NCBI GenBank assembly: GCA_921293015.1
Contig: OV121088.1
Location: forward strand, 31,657,645-31,721,644
Source of the DNA: Phorcus lineatus
Taxonomy: Eukaryota > Mollusca > Gastropoda > Trochida > Trochidae
Reading direction: 5' to 3'
DNA length: 64,000 nucleotides
The translations under genes and the position numbers were made by a program. The notes beneath the pieces are model-generated. The model searched no databases and had not been told where the DNA came from. It was given only the letters and a program-made list of their open reading frames with translations. Positions 48,138-56,158 of this stretch are shown here, one piece after another (the first letter of the stretch is position 1; every line of letters starts with the position of its first letter).

Positions 48138-48580
48138 AGAGCCACTCCGTGAGTTGTTGGAGTCATATATGCCAAACTTAATCAATAGTGTCATTTGATC
48201 GCGAAGTATCCACTGTTACCAAAAAGATACATTTTAAAGCTTATTGTTTTTTTACCGTGACAATATGAAGGTAGGACAGTGGCGCGCGTCAAATAGTCAA
48301 ACGTAATTTTGGAGACTTATCTAAAACAGCCAGGAGGGCAGTTAGGAGTTGATAGTGTTTGTTAGGTTATATAACTAGTATCCATGTATAGTGGACGTGG
48401 TATCTACACCTCGGTGCATTTATATGGCTGTTTTTAGATTTCCGTGAAAAACCAGTATTTGTCGTATATATATCTGTTGGACATGAAAAGTTAAGATGTT
48501 TTGATTTAATATCACCACATATGACATTTAGGTTCGTATCAAAGGTAAATAATATGTTATGAAAATCACTGAGTTGCTCT
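48138..48580. mobile_element. TTAA-flanked MITE, copy 3 (443 bp)
   Basis: Starts at TTAA (48134-48137) with AGAGCCACTCCGTGA and ends CTGAGTTGCTCT followed by TTTA, a mutated right duplication. Compared with copies 1 and 2 it lacks about 26 bp just before GGACAGTGGCGCGCGTC. It inserted into, or next to, the TTAA of the preceding MITE. Confidence 0.8.
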
Positions 48581-48585
48581 TTTAC

Positions 48586-49619
48586 CAAGCCCAAAATCAG
48601 TATCAACTTGTACTTGTTTGCGTGCAACCATAAGAGACATAGATATGGACACTGATACGGAAGCGTACACGTTTGACACGGGAAGACATAGCTGAACTGG
48701 AAAGCAAACGAAAGGCACCTTACAACAATCTAAGAATTTATTCGATGTTATAATGATATAATATAAAAATATAAGAATGTTCTTTGAGGGGATAGATTAT
48801 AAAGAACATTCTCCAGAAGAGTCGACGGTGGTTTACATCAGACATGGTAAGTTTTAGAGCTTTTTTTCGAAATCAGATAAGAATCATTTGAAGAAACAAG
48901 AGTAAAAGTTGAAAAAGAAATTTTAAAAAAGGATCAGCTATAGTCAATGACATTTTACGGGTTTTTTTTAAATTTCGATCTTCATCCTGAAAGTCTGTAA
49001 CAAAAGAAACTAACTAGCCAAGGAAATGCTTCGAAATGTAATACGAATTTGTCAGTTGTCAAACATGACTGCAAGGTTTAATTTTTTACAATAAAACACA
49101 AGACAGACAAATATATTACCCGATGATAAGTAAATAGCATTTCACATTTGAAAATATATTTGAATTGAAATTCGGTGTTACAGATATTATCCACTTGGAG
49201 TTACTTCCTTATTAGACTATACAATACCTGAAATATGAACTTAAAAGCTGTAAATGCTTTTCATCTTTAGGTCTCGGAAAATATTTGAGATCATTGTATA
49301 CCAAACATCTGAAACCTATTTACATGGGTGTGTCATTATATGAATATGTTTTATATTAAATGTCGTTGATATTGATATCATGTATTGGTAAAATCATTTC
49401 GAACTAGAAACAGTGAACCTCAATTGAACTAAGTCAATAAAATGCTGACGATCAAAGATTTCTTCTACTCAAAAACTCTGGATTATGATTGTTTATTAGA
49501 AGGCAAAAAATATAAGTCCATTCAAAATATTCATAAACGGACTTACTTACATTTCTTTGGTGCAGTTGCGTAAAAGCACAAACCACAACCTCTTTTACAT
49601 ACGTCATTACAAAATTGTG
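48586..49619. other. Left flank of the Gypsy element, no gene seen
   Basis: AT-rich sequence with no supported ORF, ending at the target site GAAATG. Confidence 0.45.
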
Positions 49620-49624
49620 AAATG
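49620..49624. repeat. Target-site duplication, left
   Basis: AAATG directly before the 5' LTR, repeated at 60511-60515 directly after the 3' LTR. The preceding G is also shared, but it equals the last base of the LTR. Confidence 0.75.
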
Positions 49625-50459
49625 TATCATATGGTGATAATCTAGTAAAAAATAGTCAGAAATGCTATCGCAGTCCTAAAGTACAGTTATGATAATTAGT
49701 AACTGTATGAGTCAGAGAGGAGAGAGGAGAGGGACAGAGCAGGGGTTCTTACAGTAAACATAGAAGGGTCCCTCACGTTCATGCAACGGGACGTTATCGA
49801 TTGCCCGGGGTCCTGTCCAGGCTCATCGTGGAAAGTTTTTGTTGGTCAAAGATGTAAATGACCACGAGTGTAACCCCTTAACTGTCGGATGCGATTAGCA
49901 TTGATATTGAAGTTTATAAAGTTGGAAGTAAAAATTATTGTTGTGACAAAGTTAGATAACTGTGAGTGTTTAGTTAATATGGCAATAGTTTATAGAGAAA
50001 AATCTCTCATCATGGAAAAGTAAATTATACAAATGAAAGAATAAAATGGGTTAACTTCTAGAAGCTAAAAGAACTCGGTAAATGACTACAAAGATTATGA
50101 ATATTAATTTTCTGGGGTGATTCTTGGAATTTTGGAGGATGATGTTGTGGATCATCCAATGACAGTGGAGGATCCACATACATGGCCATGTAGGGTAGTA
50201 CTAATAAGATATTTAGTCTTCATTAGTAGTTATACCATGGTCACGTGTTTGAATAATTAAGTTTTTTCTGTTAAATACCCTGTGCGGGCCCCCAAGCCGG
50301 GACTCGGGCAGGACTCTTCACACCGGGCGTGTGACTGTGTAATTGTGAGCAAAATACATGATTGAGAGAAACACGGACTCTTGTTATCCTTGATGTTGTA
50401 ACCGTTGATGAACCCGAGTCACAGCTACATCCCCACAAACGAAATACGGACAACATCAG
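49625..50459 (+). repeat. 5' LTR (835 bp)
   Basis: Direct repeat of 59676-60510. It contains AATAAAATGG near 50040, a TTAAATACC element near 50273 that may serve as a TATA-like box, and a GC-rich stretch (GTGCGGGCCCCCAAGCCGGG). The short ORF on its minus strand is present in both LTRs and has no known role. Confidence 0.92.
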
Positions 50460-50461
50460 AT

Positions 50462-50478
50462 GGTGGAGTGAAAATGAA
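50462..50478 (+). other. Primer-binding site
   Basis: TGG begins two or three bases after the 5' LTR, in TGGTGGAGTGAAAATGA, as expected for pairing to the CCA end of a host tRNA. The tRNA was not identified. A second TGG three bases further on is also possible. Confidence 0.55.
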
Positions 50479-50488
50479 GATCGCCGTT

Positions 50489-50498
50489 ACCAGTGAGT
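50489..50498 (+). promoter_or_regulatory. Possible leader splice donor
   Basis: ACCA|GTGAGTAC in the leader, 22 nt before the gag ATG, carries a perfect GTGAGT. It could feed a spliced RNA for the env-like ORF; a weak acceptor (GGTAAACAG, ending 56146) lies 12 nt before that ATG. Confidence 0.35.
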
Positions 50499-50514
50499 AC
50501 TCCATCTTGTACCA

Positions 50515-51765
50515 ATGGCATTTACGTCAACCCCATTGAATTTGCCACATTGTCTCACACCAGAGCCATCATTATTAATAACTAACATTGAAAGTTTTTT
50601 GCATGAAAATTCATTACCTGTAGTTTCAGAGGCTGATACGGTCTCTTTACCAGATTCATTGCCACCTTTGGAACTTTCTACATATCGTGTAAGGTCAGAA
50701 ACTGATAGCCGGTCTCCTACTTCTTTTGATAGGAAAAATCTAATACGCACTTTACGTGAAAAATTTGGAGATAGATATTCAAATCAGGTCCCAGACGTAG
50801 AAAACGATAGTTCAGAGCACGTTTCATTAGACATTGAAGAACAAGCTTTTGATTGGGATACACAAGGTGTAAATCAAAATTTTACTGCTCCTCCAAATCC
50901 GGTTATCATACCTGTCGACATGAATATGAATTTAGAAACCTTTGAAAATAAAGACCAAAATGCTGAGGTGTGGGTTACACGTTTCAATGCCTTTGCGAGG
51001 TTTAGGGGGTGGTGTGATGCCGATAAAATTCTCGGTTTTCCCCTGTACTTGAGGGGCTCTGCGGCCGAATGGTTTCATTCGTTGCCGGAACCATCCTTAG
51101 ATGAGGGTTTCCATGTTTTACAAGAAAAATTTCTACACCGTTTTAGTCACAAATTAAATAGGTACGAGCTTTTGGAAAGATTGAACGCCCGGAAATTAAC
51201 CCCATACGAAGATGTAGAAAATTATATAACCGATATTTTAAACTTATGTAGCAAGCTCAACTTTTCGCCAATTGAAACACAAGATTCCCTCATACGGGGT
51301 CTTACAGCCGATATGAGACCTTCGGTCCTCATGAGAGAACCTCGAGATTTAGAGGAACTTCTGCGAGTAATTCGATTGGCAAAGGTTGTGCGCCCCCATC
51401 CCACGTCGGATATTTCGACAGCCTTAGAGGGTTTAACTGATAAATTAAATAAATTAGAATTAGCAATAACAAGACCTGTAAAAACTATGCAAGTAAGAAC
51501 CCCGAGCCTTCATAAAACACATCTCACTCCCAAACCCCAGGGTTGGGACAATCGACCGACGAATTATTTCTCGGTAAACCCAGGCCCGGGGCCCACGAGG
51601 AACGGTTGTCGCCGTTGCTTCAGATGTGGCGTGGCCCTTTATGAAGGACACGAATGGCGCTGTCCGGGGCACAACGCCAAGTGTTTCAGTTGTGGCAAAA
51701 TTGGCCATTTGGCTCGAGTTTGCCGTTTCCAACGACTGAGGCCAAAGCCTGTGAGACGAAATTGA
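50515..51765 (+). CDS. gag: Gag structural polyprotein
   Basis: A 416-residue frame that starts at an ATG in good context (ACCAATGG) 55 nt after the LTR and ends at TGA (51763-51765). Residues about 150-300 form the Ty3/Gypsy capsid-type domain: VWVTRFNAFARFRGWCDADK, LYLRGSAAEWFHSLP, then LQEKFLHRF and NARKLTPYEDVENYI. Near the C-terminus, residues about 390-403 form a canonical CCHC zinc knuckle (CFSCGKIGHLARVC, CX2CX4HX4C). It is preceded by a second Cys/His cluster (CRRCFRCG...HEWRCPGHNAKC) that does not fit the normal spacing. A basic tail (RPKPVRRN) follows. It should assemble the particle and bind the RNA genome. The stop is in the same frame as pol and is followed by CGG. Confidence 0.93.
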   Translation: MAFTSTPLNLPHCLTPEPSLLITNIESFLHENSLPVVSEADTVSLPDSLPPLELSTYRVRSETDSRSPTSFDRKNLIRTLREKFGDRYSNQVPDVENDSSEHVSLDIEEQAFDWDTQGVNQNFTAPPNPVIIPVDMNMNLETFENKDQNAEVWVTRFNAFARFRGWCDADKILGFPLYLRGSAAEWFHSLPEPSLDEGFHVLQEKFLHRFSHKLNRYELLERLNARKLTPYEDVENYITDILNLCSKLNFSPIETQDSLIRGLTADMRPSVLMREPRDLEELLRVIRLAKVVRPHPTSDISTALEGLTDKLNKLELAITRPVKTMQVRTPSLHKTHLTPKPQGWDNRPTNYFSVNPGPGPTRNGCRRCFRCGVALYEGHEWRCPGHNAKCFSCGKIGHLARVCRFQRLRPKPVRRN

Positions 51766-51768
51766 CGG
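51763..51768 (+). promoter_or_regulatory. Gag-pol readthrough stop UGA-CGG
   Basis: Gag and pol share one frame and are separated only by this TGA, followed at once by CGG, a context known to favour stop-codon readthrough in several RNA viruses. No ATG occurs in frame between here and the protease active site (51943). Two short potential hairpins lie just downstream (GGGGATGTCCC and CTAAGAGTGTTAG). Confidence 0.7.
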
Positions 51769-54700
51769 GGATGTCCCACCCATACTAAGAGTGTTAGAAC
51801 CAACCTAAAATCACGTAAAACCAACAAAGTCCTCGATAGGTCACAGGTACCATATTTCTCAAACATAAACGAGAACAGTTCTCATGATGATAAGAATTTT
51901 ATCAAAATTTGTGTAGGTAAAAAATATTATAACGCACTTTTAGATTCTGGAGCTTCCATCTCAGTGATATCACATCAGTTATATGAAGAAATGTGTGGTA
52001 CTAAACATTCCTTTCAGGAAGATAGCGATATCAAATTCATATCAGGTGTTGACGGGAGGAAACTTCCAGTTTTGGGAAAATTTACCTTACCTTTTAAAAT
52101 AAATAATCTCCAAATGGCCCACACTTTTTACGTAATTTCGGGCTTGACGAATCATATATATTTGGGTTTAGATTGGTTACAGGAACAAAAGGCCAAAATT
52201 GATTTCGATACAAATACATTATCGATCCACAATGGTTTCATGGATATTCATCTTCAAAATCACAATGACACAAATTCGATTCAGGTCGTTAACCCTGTTG
52301 CTACTACTATTCCAGCCAGATCTGAAGTTTTCATCCCAGTCAAAATTAGTCACACCAAACATAACTTACAAGGTATTATTGAACCAAATTTACAGCTAGC
52401 AGAAAGACTCCATTTATGTGGTGCTAAGTGTCTGGTTACCGTAACCAATGGGGAATCCATCTATCGTGTCTTAAACCCACTTAACAAAAATATTCATATT
52501 AAACAAAAGACAGCCCTTGCTACTTTTCGACCTATAAAAGAACACCAAATTTTGGGAATCATGAAGGAACAGAATGAACGGGAAAATAAACGTAATCATA
52601 AACCTGTATCTACAACAGATTATGTACAAATTGCTAAGGATATGGGTTTTGATTTTAAGCATACAGATCTCACCCAGGAACAACAAATCACATTATTGAC
52701 ATTTCTTGGAGAACATCGGAACAATTTTGCATTGAGTATGTCAGAATTGGGTCTTTGTAAAACTGTTACACATAAAATTGATGTTGGTGATGCAACTCCT
52801 ATTACACAAAGATTCTATAGAACAACTCCGGACAAGGACAAAGAAATTAAACACCAGTTAGATGAAATGCTAAAGCATGGCATTCTTTCCAAATCACAAA
52901 CTCCCTGGTTATCTCCTGTCGTGTTAATTAAACAATCCGATAAGTCACGCCTGGTCTGTGACTTACGCCAGATTAATCAAGTTTCTCAGACAAAAAATCA
53001 TCCGCTTCCACGCATTCTGGATATTGTTGATACCATTGGAACAGCAAAATCTACCATTTTTTCTACAGTTGATTTGTATGCAGGTTACCATCAAATCCCT
53101 ATGGACCCTTCCAGTAAAAAGTATACTGGTATTACCACAAAATATGGAAATTTTGAATTTAACCGTATGTGTTTCGGACTGAAAAATGCCCCCCATACTT
53201 TTCAGGCAGCCATGACTGACATATTGAGAGATTTAAATTGGAGATCTGTTCTGATTTATATTGACGATATCTTGATTCATAGTCCAGACTTTGATACCCA
53301 TATGAAACATCTTTCTCAAGTTTTTGATTGCCTTAGTCAAGCTAATCTTAAAGCAAAACCTTCCAAATGCCATTTTGCCAAGAAAGAAATTAATTATTTA
53401 GGCTTTATATTTTCCAAGGATGGTGTTTCCGTAAATCCTTCAAAAACGGATACTGTGACAAATTTTCCAACTCCCAAAAATCAGAAAGAACTTAAATGTT
53501 TCACAGGTCTTGGTACCTACTACCGACGATACATCAAAGACTATGCCAGGTTAGCTTCGCCACTACATGAATTGTTGCAGAAAGATACAAAGTTTATATG
53601 GACTGAGAAACAAGAAAAAGCCTTTAATGAGATTAAACAACGCTTAATTTCCCCTCCAGTTTTAGCTTACCCTGAATTTTCAAAACCTTTCATACTTTAT
53701 TGTGATGCTAGTGATAAGAGCATCTCTTATATTCTGCACCAAGAAGATTCTGAAGGACGGGAGAGAGTAATTGCTTATGGCGGTAGGGCTCTCAGAAAAT
53801 ATGAACTCAATTATGCTATTTCGGAAAAGGAATGTTTGGCTATGATATCAGGTATCGCTCACTACAATGAATATTTGACACATAACAAATTCACGGTAGT
53901 GACTGATCATGACGCTTTGAAATACTTGCAAACAAATAAAAGTAAATCAGGCCGTCTTTCTAGATGGGCACTTTCCATTTCCCATCTTAATTTTGACGTG
54001 AAGTATCGCAGGGGTGACACACATGTAAATGCAGACTCTTTGTCGCGAAGGTCGTACGAAATTGATAACCACACCGAACCAGCCGAATTATTTCCTCACG
54101 TACCTGCATTACACTCTGATAAGGACAATCCGTCTAATACAGTTGACAATGAGTTGCCACCTCTTCCCCATTTAGCAACCATGTTGTCTATTTCCCAAAG
54201 AGATATTGCTAAAGTGCAAATGGCTGATTCCGACTTAATCCCTCTTATCGAGTATTTAAAATCTGGTAGTTTACCGGAAGATGACAAAGCTGCTAGACAG
54301 CTGATACTTGAATCTCAGGATTATGTTTTGGATTCCGAATCAACATTATTCCATTTCTATTACCCTAGAGGAAATCACCATCGCAGTGATAGGGCGATTA
54401 AGCAATTAGTGATCCCTTTTCAACTGCAACACGAGATATTGACAGCATTTCATGACAATATGAGTCATTTCGGTCAGGATAGAAGTTATCAATTGATCCG
54501 AAATAAATACTATTGGAAGGGTATGTACAATGACATAACATATTATGTAAAGTCATGCCTAACATGTCAACAAGCAAAACGTGACTTTCACGCTAGAAAA
54601 GCACAACTCATTCCGCTTCCGATAGGGTCGTTGTTTTATCGCATTCACTTGGACATCCTAGGTCCATTACCTGAGAGTAAGGAAGGGTACAAGTATATAT

Positions 54701-55896
54701 TGTTAGCCGTCTGTGCATATAGCAAATGGGTCGAAGGGATACCGTTAAAAACACAAACAGCCGATGAAGTGGCCAAAGCGCTGTATCATACCGTTATCAC
54801 ACGATATGGCACGCCAGTACAAATTTTAACTGACAGAGGCACAAATTTCATGAGTAAATTATTTCAGGAAATGTGTAAAATACTGCAGATTGAGAAATTA
54901 GCTACCTCCTCTTATCATCAACAATCAAATGCTCAGGTTGAAAGGGTTAATAGTATTTTGGAACAATCCCTTCGTACATACATTGACAAGGAGCAAACTA
55001 ATTGGCCTGATATTCTTCCAGATATATTGATGGCTTTTCGTGCTTGTCCTTCAACCATGAGTACTCATTTTAGTCCATATTTCCTATTATTTGGACAGGA
55101 AATGAGATTGCCTTTGGACGCAACATTTGCGACGGACAAGGATACCAATTATCATGTCAAAGAGCGATTGTATGATATTGTTCATGACTTTCAAATTACT
55201 AGAGACCTTGTTCACAAAAATATCGAACATGCACAGGAACAATACAAAAAGTATTATGATAGGAAGGCGACAGAACCCGAATTCTTCCTAGGTCAAAAAG
55301 TATGGCTTCTTTGTTGTAAAACCCCAATTGGCAAGAATAAAAAGTTGATAGCTAAATATGAAGGTCCATTTTACATCGTTGAGGAACTATCCAATTACAA
55401 CTATAAACTTCGACATGCTGAGACCCACAAATTGGTTAAGACAGCTATTCACGCAAATCGCCTGAAACGCTTTTGGGACCCTGAGCGCAGACCGACTAAC
55501 TTGCCAAACATTGATTTATCTCAGGACTTAAACCCCGAATTACTCGTTAACGTCCCACAAAATGATCACACTCATGCATTAGCGGACGATAGCATCCCTC
55601 TTACACAAAATAACCAGGCCTCTATTGATACTCCAGTGACTGAAAACGCGACAGGCCAAAATGAACTTACCCACAGTGATGAGGAACAAGAGACGTACTA
55701 TGTTGAAAAAGTTTTAGCGCATAAAACAATGAATGGGAAAATGTTTTACAGGATCAAATGGTTAGATTATCCTTTGCGAGATGCTACATGGGAAGTTGAA
55801 TCAAATATTCCTGACCACATAATACAGGAATACTTTGTTGATAAAGATTTACAAGCTGCAAATCGTCGTAAGCGAAACTCCCGCAAACGTCCATAG
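51766..55896 (+). CDS. pol: Pol: protease, RT, RNase H, integrase, chromodomain
   Basis: 1,376 codons open from just after the gag TGA to TAG at 55894-55896. Domains in order: aspartic protease (LLDSGASISVIS, DSG at 51943-51951); reverse transcriptase (SRLVCDLRQINQ, FSTVDLYAGYHQIPM, FGLKNAPHTFQ, catalytic YIDD at 53258-53269); RNase H (LYCDASDKS, SEKECLAM, VVTDHDALKYL); integrase with HHCC finger (His codons at 54451 and 54466, Cys at 54556 and 54565) and a D-D-35-E core (Asp 54652, Asp 54832, Glu 54940). A C-terminal chromodomain spans about 55690-55850 (YYVEKVLAHK, FYRIKWLDYPLRDATWEVE), with the aromatic residues of a methyl-lysine cage. The order marks a Ty3/Gypsy element. The chromodomain suggests targeting to histone-marked chromatin. 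All catalytic residues are present. There is no start codon before the protease, so it is expected to be made as a Gag-Pol fusion. Confidence 0.95.
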   Translation, partial: RGCPTHTKSVRTNLKSRKTNKVLDRSQVPYFSNINENSSHDDKNFIKICVGKKYYNALLDSGASISVISHQLYEEMCGTKHSFQEDSDIKFISGVDGRKLPVLGKFTLPFKINNLQMAHTFYVISGLTNHIYLGLDWLQEQKAKIDFDTNTLSIHNGFMDIHLQNHNDTNSIQVVNPVATTIPARSEVFIPVKISHTKHNLQGIIEPNLQLAERLHLCGAKCLVTVTNGESIYRVLNPLNKNIHIKQKTALATFRPIKEHQILGIMKEQNERENKRNHKPVSTTDYVQIAKDMGFDFKHTDLTQEQQITLLTFLGEHRNNFALSMSELGLCKTVTHKIDVGDATPITQRFYRTTPDKDKEIKHQLDEMLKHGILSKSQTPWLSPVVLIKQSDKSRLVCDLRQINQVSQTKNHPLPRILDIVDTIGTAKSTIFSTVDLYAGYHQIPMDPSSKKYTGITTKYGNFEFNRMCFGLKNAPHTFQAAMTDILRDLNWRSVLIYIDDILIHSPDFDTHMKHLSQVFDCLSQANLKAKPSKCHFAKKEINYLGFIFSKDGVSVNPSKTDTVTNFPTPKNQKELKCFTGLGTYYRRYIKDYARLASPLHELLQKDTKFIWTEKQEKAFNEIKQRLISPPVLAYPEFSKPFILYCDASDKSISYILHQEDSEGRERVIAYGGRALRKYELNYAISEKECLAMISGIAHYNEYLTHNKFTVVTDHDALKYLQTNKSKSGRLSRWALSISHLNFDVKYRRGDTHVNADSLSRRSYEIDNHTEPAELFPHVPALHSDKDNPSNTVDNELPPLPHLATMLSISQRDIAKVQMADSDLIPLIEYLKSGSLPEDDKAARQLILESQDYVLDSESTLFHFYYPRGNHHRSDRAIKQLVIPFQLQHEILTAFHDNMSHFGQDRSYQLIRNKYYWKGMYNDITYYVKSCLTCQQAKRDFHARKAQLIPLPIGSLFYRIHLDILGPLPESKEGYKYILLAVCAYSKWVEGIPLKTQTADEVAKALYHTVITRYGTPVQILTDRGTNFMSKLFQEMCKILQIEKLATSSYHQQSNAQVERVNSILEQSLRTYIDKEQTNWPDILPDILMAFRACPSTMSTHFSPYFLLFGQEMRLPLDATFATDKDTNYHVKERLYDIVHDFQITRDLVHKNIEHAQEQYKKYYDRKATEPEFFLGQKVWLLCCKTPIGKNKKLIAKYEGPFYIVEELSNYNYKLRHAETHKLVKTAIHANRLKRFWDPERRPTNLPNIDLSQDLNPELLVNVPQNDHTHALADDSIPLTQNNQASIDTPVTENATGQNELTHSDEEQETYYVEKVLAHKTMNGKMFYRIKWLDYPLRDATWEVESNIPDHIIQEYFVDKDLQAANRRKRNSRKRP

Positions 55897-56158
55897 ACGG
55901 ACTATGATGTTAAAGCGTATAATATGTTTTCTAACAAAATTCATTGCGTCACCTAGGGCATAGATAAATCTCCATGGAATCGCCACCGCGACATATATGC
56001 ATTATTGATCAATTTTCATCTGTCGTTTGTATATATCTATCTATTAAAATTGAAATCGTATACGTTAATTCGACCATAAATAATATGCAACGGCAGTGAT
56101 TTTTTTGATATAAGGGCGATGATTTATCATATGCTCTGGTAAACAGAATAGTGACACG
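55897..56158. other. Pol-env spacer
   Basis: 262-nt AT-rich non-coding gap between pol and the env-like ORF. It contains the weak splice acceptor candidate near 56146. Confidence 0.5.

Noticed and set aside
50271..50456. 61-codon minus-strand ORF in the LTR, repeated at 60322-60507
   Set aside because: Its presence in both LTRs follows from LTR duplication. Composition and position give no reason to call a gene.
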